Origin: Globodera rostochiensis
Lineage: Eukaryota; Nematoda; Chromadorea; Rhabditida; Heteroderidae
Assembly: GCA_018350325.1 (NCBI GenBank)
Contig: JAEVLN010000005.1
Coordinates: 3,420,142-3,484,141, forward strand
DNA length: 64,000 nucleotides
Direction: 5' to 3'
The notes under the pieces are model-generated. The model had not been told where the DNA came from. It saw nothing but the letters and a program-made list of their open reading frames with translations, and did no database searches. Numbering within the stretch: the first letter of the stretch is position 1; the number at the start of each line of letters is the position of its first letter. Made by a program: the position numbers and the translations under genes. Of the stretch, positions 31,000 to 42,000 are shown one piece after another.

Positions 31000-32059
31000 A
31001 TGGAAGAATTTTGGATTTTAATTTTGGTGTCATTCGTTGCAACAAATTCATTCGACAAAGCCGAATCCGTACAATTGGAGGAATTGCCACTCAATCCATT
31101 AGATGAAATATTCGGAGAAGGCTGGTGGGACAATGCCAAAGACGAAGAATGGCATAAATTAACGCTGGAACACAATTTGCATCACCAAATCGACCGGCAG
31201 AATACCCAAATTGAACCCAATTCAATTGATCAGAATCCTCCTCTCACAGAGTCTGATCACTCTGGACGCATTGAACCCAATTCAACTGATCAGAATCCTC
31301 CTCTCACAGAGTCTGATCACTCTGGACGCATTGAACCCAATTCAACTGATCAGAATGCTCCTCTCACAGAGTCTGATCACTCTGGACGCATTGAACCCAA
31401 TTCAACTGATCAGAATCCTCCTCTCACAGAGTCTGATCACTCTGATAATGCCAAAAATGGCGAAGAAATTTCTTCAAATGAAAAACGTAAAATTGTCGAC
31501 GAATTCCACGCAATGAAAGACCAATTTAATCAAAAAGGAAAATTTTCGGTAAAAGAAAGGAACCAAATTGAGCTGAAAATTGCTAAACATTTGAAAGTAA
31601 ATCGGACAAAAATATATAAATGGAAAAAAGAATTTGGCCTCAGTCAAAAAGTGTCTTATAATAAAGAAGAACGTAAACTTTTGGTAGAGAAATTTGATCA
31701 AATGAAAGCCGAGTTAAAGCGGGCCGGATTCAAAAACTCTTATCCCAATCAAATAAATGAAACTGTCGCAAAAAAGTTGGGCTTCAATTTTGTAACAATT
31801 TACAAGTGGAAACGAAAACTTGGCCAAACCAGTGAGTATTTCGAGCATAATTTTTATTTATTTATTTAAATTAATTACAAATTCTTTTGCAGAACCAAAT
31901 AAATACCCCCACAACAAACAAAAGGAATTGATGAAACGTTATTATGAAATTAAGGACAAAAATCCTAAAATTAGTGACGAGGACATTGCCAAAATATTGA
32001 AAATTGGAAGAGCCACTTTGTATATTTGGAAAAAGCTCTTCCACTCGACTTTTCTCTGA
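31000..32059 (+). CDS. Secreted triple-HTH protein with 60-nt repeat array
   Basis: Exon 1 is 31000-31831, the intron 31832-31892 (GTGAGT to TTTTGCAG) and exon 2 31893-32059, giving 332 residues. The signal peptide is MEEFWILILVSFVATNS. LDEIFGEGWWD is followed by the DEEWHKLTLEHN spacer of the 2285/10605 subtype. In place of the 11-residue repeat, four 20-residue units occur, so here the duplicated unit runs from IEPNSTDQ through the downstream PPLTESDHS. HTH1 (IAKHLKVNRTKIYKWKKEF) and HTH2 (VAKKLGFNFVTIYKWKRKL) are intact. HTH3 is cut within its last helix: after RATLYIWKK the sequence becomes LFHSTFL and stops, so the usual FKRQQFHPNS tail is lost. No upstream family block is found; the MITE at 30683 sits where it might be expected. 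Confidence 0.75.
31210..31443 (+). repeat. 60-nt coding minisatellite, 4 units
   Basis: Units start at 31210, 31270, 31330 and 31390 and encode IEPNSTDQNPPLTESDHSGR or close variants (first unit IEPNSIDQ, third NAPL). The near-identity of units indicates recent expansion. Confidence 0.9.
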
Positions 32060-32684
32060 TCATGGCTCAATTTTTGAATTTCTTCGACTTAAGTCTAATT
32101 CTTTTTTTCCATTCTCCGTATTTCCTCTATTGGTAACCCCCCTCCAATTGTTACCCCCCCCCAAGCCCTGAATTTTTATAATACTATGTACAACCTAAAT
32201 GTTTTTTTTTGCCCATAGCATTTACGTTAAATTTTAGCGTTTACAAATAAAAAATGAATGACGGAGATTCTAATGAGGAGGTTAGTACAACAGCGGGGCA
32301 TATCTCAAAGAAACGTCGCGTTTTTACAATCGGGGAAAAATTGAAATTTCGTCAAATTCATTAAATCCCGGGATGCCATCGAAAATTTTTCAAAATAAGG
32401 ACAGTGAAGCTCAAAAATAAGATTTTGCTGGCATTTTACTTGCAAAAATAAGGACACTTTACAAAATGTTCAAAAATGCAATAAAATAAGGACAAATGGC
32501 ATCTCTGATTAAATCCCATCATTTAAGAAAGCTTCGTCGGCGGTTTAAAATAGATCGGCAAAACATCAAAGAATGGCAAAAGCAAGAGCAAAAACAGCTC
32601 TTTGCGGGGAGATTGTTGTCATTTATAAAAAACATTGAGTTACAACTTCACTTTATAAGTTGAAATAATTAGTTATCGGCCAGA
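32060..32684. other. Spacer, no gene seen
   Basis: A short frame at 32254-32362 (MNDGDSNEEVSTTAGHISKK) could be an exon remnant but has no recognisable motif. 32370-32500 is an AATAAGGACA-rich word array. Confidence 0.35.
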
Positions 32685-32840
32685 AGGTTTGTCGGTTCTT
32701 TTCGGTAAAGTACCGAAAAAGTACCGGTACCAAAAAGTACCGGTACCAAAAAGTACCGTTACAAAAAAGATGCGTTACTTTTCGAAAAGGTTCGTTCGGT
32801 TCTTTTCGGTAAAGTACCGAAAAAGTACCGATACATTAAA
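32685..32840. repeat. GGTACTTTTCGG word array
   Basis: Words TTCGGTAAAGTACCGAAAAA and GTACCGGTACC in both orientations, the same words that form the ends of the element at 62171-63770. Confidence 0.65.
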
Positions 32841-32867
32841 ATGGCCAAAGCTTAGGAATGGGAGGGG

Positions 32868-32912
32868 AGTAGTACCAGTTGCCGGACCTAAGGTCCGGCA
32901 ACTGGTACTACT
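32868..32912. repeat. Perfect 45-bp hairpin
   Basis: Two 22-nt arms (32868-32889 and 32891-32912) are perfect reverse complements separated by one base. Core words: CAGTTGCCGGACCT and AGGTCCGGCAACTG. Confidence 0.85.
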
Positions 32913-33687
32913 GAGGAGTCTGGCCGCCGGGCAGTTTTACAAAAATCCGATAAATTAATTTTTTAAAAATTGCATGCATTTCAATTAAAAATAGGTGGAA
33001 ATTTTTTTTTAAAGTTTTTTTAATGGAAGGGGGGGCGTCGAATGTGAGGCTGTCGTATTCAAGCGGATTCGAACCCCAAACACTTCAACTTTATACTTGC
33101 CGAAAGACAACTTAAATAAATTTTGGGTCAAGTCTGACTCAAATATAGCCAAAAATTGCAATTTTTACCCATTTCTTAACAAAAATCTTAAAAATCTAAA
33201 AATCCCCCCCCACACGAAATCTAAGGCAGATAGGGCTAGGACACTGTCTCAGGGTAGACCACAAAAAAGATTTGTCCTTATTTAGGCCTCCGTGCTTAGG
33301 ATGTGAAGATTCATAATATTTTGATTCAATATTCAAAATGAGAAAATTTCGAAGTGAAATGGACCAATTTTCATTACAAATTGAGTCAAAATTCCAAAAA
33401 TTTCTCGGCGGCGCCTATCGGAACCACCGACCCCCCCCCCCCCCCACAGTAAAGCAGAGTCCCCAAAAAATTTGCATTTTTGAAAATCTAAAAATTGGCA
33501 AAATTTTTGAAATGTTTACGCAATTTTCTTATGTTAATAATTTGTAAAAAAAATTTCTAAAACCGGTGTGGAGAAAATCGAAAAATTCTGAAAAATGCAA
33601 TAATACCCAAAAAAACACCCCCAAAATCCAACTTCTTTTTTTAAAAATTGATTAAGGTACCTATGCCAAACGGGGGAACTAGCCTGT
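32913..33687. other. Repeat-rich spacer
   Basis: 33060-33080 (GCGGATTCGAACCCC) is a B-box-like SINE tail on the minus strand. 33402-33430 is a reversed GGTGCCGATAGG hairpin followed by a poly-C run. No gene seen. Confidence 0.4.
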
Positions 33688-33695
33688 GATTAGAG

Positions 33696-34563
33696 TAGAG
33701 CCCGGTAAAAAAAAATTTCCGGGAACGGGAACGGGGTTTTCAAAAAGAACGGGACGGGAATCCCGAAGGGAATCCCGTCTTTTTCCCGTTCCCGTAGAAA
33801 TCCCGTTCAATTTTTAACGGGAATCCCGCGGGAACGGGAAAAATTTTGAAAATTTTTAAACTAAGAATTTTTCGAAATTATTTTGGCGGGCACTTTGAGA
33901 TAAATTTCTGATATACAATTGGAGGGTCCGACAACGCCGATAGGCGCCGTCGGAAAATTTTTAAAACATTTTTGTTAAGAAAATTGCTCAAAATTCGAAT
34001 TTTTTCCGATTTGCGAATTTTTCAAAATTCAAATTTTTGAGAATTTCTTTTCTCGAGGTGGAGGGGGGGGGGGGGGGAGGGTCGGCGGTGCCGATAGGCG
34101 CCGCCGAGAAAATTTTGCATTTTTTGCTCAATTTGATAAGAGATTTGCTACCAAAATCTTAAAAATACGGAAGTTTTTTTAAGCTTTTGAAATCTTAATT
34201 GATTCAGAAAATCAGAAACCAACAGAATATGGCACATTTTGGGTGGGTTCGGCGGTGCCGATAGGCGCCGCCGTTAAAAAATTTTGAAATTTAAGCATTT
34301 TTGTGATGAAAATTGGTACAAAATTGTTAAATTTTTGAAAACATTTCGCCAAGAAAAATAAACGGGAACGGGAAAAATACTGAAATAAAATTTCCGGGAA
34401 CGGGAACGGGAACGGGGTTTTCAAAAAGAACGGGACGGGAATCCCGAACGGGAATCCCGTCTTTTTCCCGTTCCCGTAAAAAATCCCGCCCGGCGAAAAA
34501 GACGGGAACGGGACCGGGATTCCAGTACTTTTCCCGCGGGAATCCCGTTCCCGCCGGGCTCTA
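33696..34563. mobile_element. Non-autonomous hAT-like element, 868 bp
   Basis: Ends are TAGAGCCCGG and its exact reverse complement CCGGGCTCTA. A perfect 8-bp duplication GATTAGAG flanks it (33688-33695 and 34564-34571). The outer 150-200 bp at both ends are arrays of GGGAACGGGA/TCCCG words. The interior holds three GGTGCCGATAGGCGCC-type hairpins (about 33935, 34083, 34251). No coding capacity. The partial copy at 12545-12892 matches its right part. Confidence 0.88.
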
Positions 34564-34571
34564 GATTAGAG

Positions 34572-35963
34572 ATACCTAACACATAAATACAGAAAAATCG
34601 TTTCGATACTCGCTGAAATTCATTGTCGAAAAAACCGAGTGGCAGACAGCGTGTGGTCAGACATAATATCCCCACCATGAATTTCCTTTCGGTTTTCGAA
34701 AGCTTGTAACACAGGCTAATGCTTATATTTCGTGATGAAATTTTGCAGACGTGCCTTTAGAGAGCTCCCTTCTTACCCCTACCAAAATTTGGTGGAGTTT
34801 GGATAATTTTGAAAAAATTTGATCTAAAGAATTTTAACTTTTTGACAATATACCAATTCCCCAAGGATAGATATAATATAAAAGATGATCTAATGGATTC
34901 CCTATTTTGGTAAGCCGGATCCGCCGTATTTAAATGAAGCTAAGCGTATCGAAGTCGTGTCACTTTCGAAAATGTTTGATTTTTTAGTTAGCTTAAAAGA
35001 AGTTATAACAAAAACTTTTGAAAAGCGCTTTTTTACGAAACAACCCAGCATAATTTTCAGTTTTTATGCCGATAAACAAGTTTATAGTTGATTTTTCTGT
35101 AGCTCCAAAAAACACTTTGAAAAAATTTCTTTATAGTATAATTTGTTTTCAATTTCTATTAATTCAAATTTTTTTTAATTCTTTTATTCTTTCTGGGGGG
35201 GGGGGGGAATAGCAGACAATTTATTAACAAGTTAGATGGAATTGCTATAATTTGTCATATCGGATGACTGAAATTATGACTGCCATATTAAAACACAACA
35301 AGTTGTTTAAAACAAGTTTTTTTGAGGTTCTGCTTCAATTCGGGGGGATTTGCACAAATGAATTATGTCGCTTTTTTCATAAAATAATTGGTTCATAACC
35401 CGGTTAGTTTCAAAATGATAACAGAATTTTCCCGGTTTAAATCACATGAAAATGCAAGCACTTCGGCAAAAGCCGAAATCATCCTTTTTCTTCAATGTGC
35501 TATAAATATAATAATTACATACTTTTGTTATCACTGGTTAAAACAATGCTTTGAATAAAATTTTATTTTAAAAAAATTGTAAATTTAGGCGTTTTGTTAT
35601 GTTTTACTAAAAAACTCAAATTTAATAATATATTTAGGTAGGTAAGTTGGAATGTTTCCCAACCACTTTGCTGTTGATCACTTTTTGATCAGACAAAACC
35701 CTGGGCTGTAAAAATTGCTTTGCTCGAACGCCCATTTGCTTTATGGTCCAATCTTTTTTGCGATTCTATCGATTGGTCTACCTTTGGTTTCGAAAGTTGA
35801 AAAAACGGTTTAACGCCGTCAATGTAAGTTGGAGGGGTGTGGGTGGAGGTTCGGATCCGCGTGGCGTAAATGATTTTTTCCGACGTTTTATGAACAAATA
35901 AATATATATGGTAAAAACAATTCCTAAATTGAAAAAATTTTTCTTGCTTTTTCAAAAATTTTC
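34572..35963. other. AT-rich spacer, no gene seen
   Basis: No frame with a recognisable motif. A TTCGGATCCGCGTGGCG segment at 35850 is a SINE-tail-like B box. A poly-G run is at 35196. Confidence 0.35.
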
Positions 35964-36595
35964 TGCGGATTTAAGCCGCGGCATTCTCTTCCACAGAATG
36001 TCCATCGACAGAATTTGGATGCAATTGCTGTCGTTTAAATTGCCTTTTCCATCTAACCAAAGTGTTTTTTCCAATTTTCAACGTTTTTGCAATGTCCTTG
36101 TCATTAAATTGAGGATTTTGTCCTTAATTTCATAATAACTTTTCATCGTTTCCTTTTGTTTGCTGTGGGAATGTTTATAGTTTGGTGCTGTAAAAGATTA
36201 AATAATAAATTTTGGCTTGAAATACTCACTGGATTGGCCAAGTTCATTTTTCCACCTGTAAATTGTTGTTACGCCAAGGCCTAACTCTTTTGCGACAGTT
36301 TTATCTAATCCATTTTAAAATGAATTTTTAAATCCGGCCCGTTTTAACTCGGTATTTATCTGAACAAATTTCTCTATCAAATTTTTTTGCTCATTTTTTT
36401 GATTTGTTCGACTTAAACCAAATTCTTTTTCCATTTATTTATTTTTGAGCGACTGACTTTTAAATGTTTAGCAATTTTTTCCTCAATTTGATTCCATTCT
36501 TTTTTGAATATTTTCCTTTTTGCTTAAATTCGTCTTTCATTTTGTTGAAATTGTCGATAATTTTACGTTTATCAGACTCTGTGGGAGGAGGATAC
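35964..36595 (-). pseudogene. 5'-truncated triple-HTH member
   Basis: On the minus strand the copy starts at PPPTESDKRKIIDNFNKMK and runs through HTH1, HTH2 and exon 2 with several shifts and stops. It ends in EENAAA and a premature stop at about 35964. The direct join TESD-KRK (loss of the linker) is shared with the member at 59926, so these two are close relatives. Signal peptide and GEGWWD are missing. Confidence 0.72.
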
Positions 36596-37207
36596 CCAAA
36601 AATTTTGACCAAGTCCAAGCCCATTTTTGTACAAAACTTTTGGGTGTCTTCCAGTTTTATATATTAAAAATTAGTAAACACACCTAAACACCACAATGTA
36701 AAAATGAAAAACCAGAGTCTCAACAGAGCGAATCATAAATTTTTGAATGTTTTGTTAGGACAAGCAATATTTTGTGTAAGACTCGTTACATCGTCTGCAC
36801 TTTGACTTCATTTTGCCATTTGAACAACCCAGCATTGTGCAGAGATGCACTCAAAGATGAGTCACAATACAGAAAAACTGTACTGCCAAAGTCTATGCAC
36901 CAGTAAAACAGAAGATTTTGACAGTCAAAGATTTTGAACATTTGAGTTTTACAACAGATATTTGTAGTGGATCCAAGCACAGCTATATCGGGTATAATTT
37001 GTGGGGATAACCTTTTATGAAATAATTTAGTCTCACCGCGAATGGAATTTAAAAAATACGAAAAAGGATCATTTGTTCTTTCTGTTTCGACGATAAACAA
37101 TCGATTACGGAACTTAAAAGTCTTTTCCTGACTGGTTGGAAGAAAATGTGGAAGCTGCTCAGCTACAGTATGGCGCTGAACTTAACCCTTTGGAGCAGAC
37201 AACCAAC
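36596..37207. other. Spacer, no gene seen
   Basis: A 104-residue minus-strand frame (36786-37100) has no recognisable motif, signal peptide or splice context. Confidence 0.35.
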
Positions 37208-37215
37208 CTAATTAT

Positions 37216-37365
37216 TAGGGTAGAGCAAAAGCGGTTTTAAACCGGGGGTACCGATTTTCGGTTAGGCCGGTTTTACGACCCCCGGTTTTCGGTTTCGGTT
37301 TTTGGGCCAAAAAGCCGGTTTTCGGTTTCGGTTTCGGTTCGGTTAACCGACCGCCATCTACCCTA
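37216..37365. mobile_element. Non-autonomous hAT-like element, 150 bp
   Basis: Ends TAGGGTAGA and TCTACCCTA are exact inverted repeats. An 8-bp duplication CTAATTAT flanks it on both sides (37208-37215 and 37366-37373). The body is almost entirely CGGTTTTCGG-type words in both orientations. Confidence 0.9.
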
Positions 37366-37373
37366 CTAATTAT

Positions 37374-37978
37374 TTCTTAAAAATTAGATTGATCAATCGC
37401 CTTCAGCAAAACGCCAGCGTTTTTGTGCTGATTTCTTATTTGACGCGTTCGAGGAAATTATGTCTATTGCGGATCAACCCCATTAACCGATTATTTATGA
37501 AAAAAGCGACATAATTGAACAAAATGTTGGTAATAATAAATCTTTGGGGTGGCTGTTATAAAGGCTCCAAACTCCACCAACTTTTGGTTGGAGCTAAAAG
37601 CATGTCTTCAAAATTTTGTAGAGAAATACAACCGCTAAGCTGCGGTACATGGCTTCAAAAATCTAACAAAATTTAATGGCGGGGATATAATGTCTGACAT
37701 CACTCTGTCTGCCGCGTAATTAGTGTTGTCTGTTAATTTGTTTAAATGATTTTGGCGTTATGATTTGCACAAATGAATTATGTCGCTTTTTTCATAAAAT
37801 AATCGGTTAATGACCCGGTTACGGAGCACCACGATTCGGCGCGCACGATTCGGCGCAGCACGATTCGGCGCCCGAAGACCAAAATAGGGATTTTAAACAA
37901 TGCTTTTTCATATTTTCAACTAAAAGTTGTTTAACTGGAAAAAACACAAATTTTAACTTAAAACTTTAGAGCTCTGAA
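37374..37978. other. Spacer with CACGATTCGGCGC repeats
   Basis: At 37827-37872 CACGATTCGGCGC occurs three times in a row, just upstream of the transposase remnant at 37979. It may be part of that element's end. No gene is seen otherwise. Confidence 0.4.
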
Positions 37979-38790
37979 ATGTCACACGCAAGTGAAACTG
38001 ATACTAAAATTGATACAGAAAGGGGCAAACAAAAATTACGTTATGATGGTCGTCTCTACATTTATGACAAGAAAAGCGTTGATGGAACAACAAAATTCTG
38101 GCGATGCGAGTTCAAAACCGAGGGCATTGACAAGTGTAAAGGGCGAATCTGGACAACATTGCAGGGTGTCTTTGTTCGCATGGTGACACCGCACACCCGT
38201 GAGCAGAATCCAGCTGGTGTGGTGGCCCAGGAAGTGAAGACTGGGATCAAACGGAGGGCTGCCTGCACTATGGAACCTCCATCGGTGGTCCGCACACACG
38301 TGTTGGAAAACATCTGTTCACCGGCACTGAGTGAAATGCCGGCAAAAAAGGCCACAAATGAAGTACGTAAGACCTTTTAATTGTATTTTTTAGGATTTTG
38401 ATTTTTGCGAAGGAATCAAATCGCGAATGGTCCGCGTTGATGGAGCACTGTTATGGCGACGGCACATTCAGCCTCAGCCCTCCACTTTTTTACCAGATTT
38501 ATGCCATTTTGGCCAGGTTTATATTTTTTTCAGCTTTTTTTTCTTAAATTTGAAAAATCAGGCGAGGACGCTGGATTTTCCCGGCTTGTCATGCTCTTCT
38601 GACTTGTAAGAGCCAGTCCACATATGAGCGTATGTTCGCCATGATTCAAGGAAAATGGCCTTTATTTCGCCCATCAACTTTTTCCATCGATTTTGAATTC
38701 GCCGTGTCCAATGCTGTTCAAAATGTCTTTGGTGGTCATTGCGACATCAGATACTGTTTTTTTCAACGCGAACCGCTGAGTGCAAACTAG
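37979..38790 (+). pseudogene. MULE transposase with FLYWCH finger, broken
   Basis: The N-terminal frame reads [18 protein letters not shown], then [19 protein letters not shown] and TPHTRE: the G-K-x-x-L-x-Y-D-G-x-x-Y start, W-R-C, C-K-x-R and final H of a FLYWCH zinc finger. After a probable intron (donor near 38363, acceptor TTTTTTAG at about 38392), exon 2 gives EWSALMEHCYGDGTFSLSPP and LFYQIYAIL. This is the D-G-T-F-x-x-x-P-x-L-F-x-Q-x-Y core of a MULE transposase. A further intron (38514-38560) and a frameshift near 38597 precede [10 protein letters not shown] and [20 protein letters not shown], the T-Y-x-R and second catalytic D regions. Homology ends at [11 protein letters not shown] where another repeat begins. 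One shift and truncation make it inactive. Confidence 0.78.
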
Positions 38791-39539
38791 AGTCCGGCGC
38801 AGGACCGGATCCTGCGCAGGATTTTGCAGGATCCGGTCCGCAATCCTGCACTTTGCTGCGGATCCTGCAGTTATTATTCTGGTTGGGATTTGAACCCCGA
38901 CTTTGTAAATCATTTTATTGGCCATATTTTGTTATTTAAACAAAGATTGTTAAAATCTTCAAAAAAATTTCTCGGCAGCGCCTATTGGCACCGCCGATTC
39001 CTCCCATTCCTAAAAAGCTTCAAAACATACCACCAGAGAATTTTCACTTTTTGAAAAAATTTTTGGGGATAAATTTGCATTTGTAATTATTAAATGGGGC
39101 GACGTTATTAAGAGGTGGTGACTTAGGCTGTCGGTTTAATTAATTTTCGCTTTTAAACCGAACCGAAATTTTCGGTTTTTTCTGACCCAAAGGTTGAAAC
39201 TCCTTTTCCCAACCGCAATAAAATGATTTGAATAATTCCGGCTACTAAGTTCTTCTCATGACTTGATCGAAGCGTAGTGCGGAAAAGCAGGGAAGCCTGC
39301 GAAAAACATCGTTCCGACGCAACATTGGAGCTGTTTTAAATGCGTCAAAGATAGTTAAAAAATATTGGGAAGGATAACATGCCGTATTCACTCTTGTAAT
39401 CCCCCATGGGGGATTATTTTTCAACCTACTCAGAAAGGGGGAATTGTTAGAGAGTGGGGATATCTTAGAGAGTTTGGGGATTATTTTTCAAACTAGATAA
39501 GAATTTTTGCTATTCAATCGATTGGCATTTTTATAAAAT
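38791..39539. other. Repeat-rich spacer
   Basis: 38788-38870 starts TAGAGTCCGG and is an array of GGATCCTGCGCAGG words. 38878-38905 is a SINE tail (GGGATTTGAACCCCGAC). A reversed GGTGCCGATAGG hairpin is at 38972. 39405-39485 holds CCCATGGGGGATT and CTCAGAAAGGGGGA, satellite-like pieces. Confidence 0.45.
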
Positions 39540-39700
39540 GATGATTATTTGAAGGAAAAATATTTATGAGATGTCAGGAATATTGATTTAGTCCCGGTTC
39601 AAAAGGGAATATTGATTCCGGTGAGATTTATTAAAGAATATGGTTTATTTAAATGCCCATTCAATTATAGGCTGTCATTTATTAATTTCAATCATTTTTT
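39540..39700 (+). promoter_or_regulatory. Family upstream block for the 39890 gene
   Basis: Contains AAAATATTTATGAGATGTC, then GATTTAGTCCCGGTTCAAAA, GATTCCGGTGAGATTTATTA, AAGAATATGG, AATGCCCATTCAATT and GGCTGTCATTTATTA. The GTCCCGGTTCAAAA segment sits between two copies of the AATATTGATT word, as at 2095 and 53030. Confidence 0.7.
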
Positions 39701-39889
39701 TTACCAAATATTTAAAATTAAAATTTTTATTATTTATGAAATAATAGGAAAATTTTAGACAGAAATTCTTTAACACAAATATTTGACGAATTTTTCCATA
39801 ATCGAATTTTCAGTTCGTAATTATAAAAATTAATTGGAATTTCAATTAAAATCTTTAAATTTACATAGAGGTTGTTTTGCCCAAATAAA

Positions 39890-40966
39890 ATGAAAAAGTT
39901 TTGGATTTTAATTTCGGTGGCATTTGCAACAAATTTACTCGACAAAGCGGAATCAGTAAAACTGGAGCTCAAAACATTTGATGAAATATTCGGAGAAGGC
40001 TGGTGGGACAACGGTGAAGCCGAAGATTTGAAAACGCCGGCGCCAACAAACTTTAGACAAAATGTCCATCACCAAATCGACCGACAGAACACCCAAATTG
40101 GACAAATTGAACCAAATTCAACTGATCAGCTTGGACAAATTAAACCAAATTCAACTGATCAGCTTGGACAAATTGAACCCAATTCAACTGATCAGCTTGG
40201 ACAAATTGAACCAAATTCAACTGATCAGAATCCTCCTCTCTCAGAGTCTGAGCACTTTGTTAATGCCAAAAATGGCGAAAAACTTTTTGCTGAAGATGTG
40301 CAAAAACGTAAAATTATCAACAAATTTCTCGCAATAAAAGACGAATTTAAGCAAAAAGGAAAATATTCAAAAAAAGAATGGAATCAAATTGACAATAAAA
40401 TTGCTAAACATTTAAAAGTCAATAGCACAAAAATTTATAAATGGAAAAAAGAATTTGGCCTCAGTCAAAAAGTGTTCTATAAAAAAGAAGAACGTAAACA
40501 TTTGGTTGAAAAATTTGATCAGATGAAAGCCGAGTTAAAACGGGCCGGATTCAAAAACTCTTATCCCACTCAATTAAATGAAACTGTGGCAAAGGAATTG
40601 GGGCTAAGTGATAGAACAATTTACAATTGGAAACAAAAACTTGGCCAAACCGGTGATTTGCAAGCCCAATTCTATTATTTATTTAAATTAAATTAAAATC
40701 CTTTTACAGGAGCAAATAATTACGCCCATAACAAACAAAAGGAATTTTTGATGAAAAGTTATTATAAAATTAAGGACAAAAATCCCAAAAAAAGAGATGT
40801 GGACATTGCCAAAATATTGAAAATTGGAAGTGCCACTTTGGTTAGATGGAAACGGCAATTTAAACGACAGCAATTTCATCCAAATCCTGTGGAAGAGAAT
40901 GCCGCGGCAAACGTCAGGAAATTGGAAACTCGAATTCGGGAAATATGTGAAATGGCCAATGTTTGA
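39890..40966 (+). CDS. Secreted triple-HTH protein with four 33-nt repeats
   Basis: Exon 1 is 39890-40652, the intron 40653-40709 (GTGATT donor, weaker than the usual GTGAGT; TTTTACAG acceptor) and exon 2 40710-40966, giving 339 residues. The signal peptide is MKKFWILISVAFATNLL. FDEIFGEGWWD precedes NFRQNVHHQIDRQN and four repeats (40097-40228). HTH1 is IAKHLKVNSTKIYKWKKEF, HTH2 VAKELGLSDRTIYNWKQKL and HTH3 IAKILKIGSATLVRWKRQF. The tail lacks VDGHS and a two-base loss changes the end to RKLETRIREICEMANV. A segment LFAEDVQKRKIINKFLAIKD is shared only with the gene at 57303-58389, marking a recent pair. An upstream block is present. Confidence 0.8.
40097..40228 (+). repeat. 33-nt coding minisatellite, 4 units
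   Basis: Three units carry ACCAAATTC and one ACCCAATTC. The same variants and number occur in the array at 58036-58167, supporting recent common origin. Confidence 0.88.
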
Positions 40967-41155
40967 AAAATTAGAAAAAAGAAAATCGGCCTCAAATTGA
41001 TCAAAACACGAATCGACTAATTGTTGCTTTTCCTTAATCTTCGCGCAATGTTAATATAAATTATTTAAAAATATTAAAAAAATATTTTCCCACCAAAATA
41101 TGCCATCCAAATTGACGCTTAAAATAAATAAAAATCGATGTATAAAAATATATTT
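40967..41155. other. 3' flank and a start-region copy of a second secreted gene
   Basis: At about 41099 ATGCCATCCAAATTGACGCT matches the start regions at 45749 and 61235(-), but the frame is broken by AAATAAATAA. It lies directly against the end of the minus-strand alanine-rich exon. Confidence 0.5.
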
Positions 41156-41970
41156 TCATTCCATGCCCTGGGGCTGTTCATCGCCTCCGACACTCTTATT
41201 CTCGTCATCTGCCGCTGCTGCTGTTGCTGTTACTGCTTCCTCTTCTGCTCTGTTGATGCCGTTGCTGGTGTCCCGTAACGTGGCCAACTGCGCCTGCAGT
41301 GACTGCAGCCACGCAGCGCTCAGCTCGGCAACCTGCACAACAACAAATTATGTACTCCATTTTTTTATTTATTGATTTTAATTTTGTTGTCATCATTAGG
41401 GCGGAAAATTATATGCACATGCATGTTTTTTTCCTGGACTGTTAACGGTCTGAAACGCACGAAAAACGTGTTTTCAGCTTGGTTTGAAACTTCTAGAACG
41501 CATTTCCATGTGCATATTTGTGCATATTTCGCTATTTATGTGCATATTTTGCCATTTTCGCCATTTTTATCCATATTTCGCCATTTTTTAAAAATTCCTT
41601 AACAAAAATGCAATTAAAACGAAAAATATACCCCTAAAGATTGACTTTTTCAAAATTGTCAAAAATGCACCCCTAAAAATAGACTTTTTCGTGATTTGGG
41701 GAAATTTTATATTGAATTTGGAAAAATTTATGTGCATATTTTTTCATTTTATGTGCATATTTTGCAATTTTGGTGCATATTTTATGCGCATATTTCAAGA
41801 TTTTATGTGCATATTTTTTCCGCCCTAGTCATCATCATGCATCATCGTCGTCGTTGTAAATTCCACAACACTCCAACTCGAGACCTGGTGGTAGTGAAAT
41901 GTTGAGCCCTGGTGCTCAGCTACAACGCACACCTGTTCCCTGTACAAACGTGCGCGAGAGTTGTAAGGAA
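41156..41970 (-). pseudogene. Alanine-rich gene piece split by a transposon
   Basis: The last exon (41338-41156) reads VAELSAAWLQSLQAQLATLR, then DTSNGINRAEEEAVTATAAA and ENKSVGGDEQPQGME with a natural stop. It follows an intron-like TTGTTGTTGTGCAG. Upstream, after the inserted element at 41397-41827, sequence matching 16500-16620 continues to about 41960 (GAGCACCAGGGCTCAACA, the AC/GT-rich start). The exon sequence is conserved with that at 16689 except for small in-frame indels in alanine/glycine codons, so it has been under some constraint. Function unknown. Confidence 0.5.
41397..41827. mobile_element. Non-autonomous hAT-like element, 431 bp
   Basis: Ends TAGGGCGGAAAA and TTTTCCGCCCTA are inverted. 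GTCATCAT is duplicated perfectly on both sides (41389-41396 and 41828-41835). The interior is made of TGCATATTTTG-type words. The related locus at 16620-16634 lacks the insertion. Confidence 0.9.
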
Positions 41971-42000
41971 GGAAGAATTGTGATTCCCGCTGGTTACATG

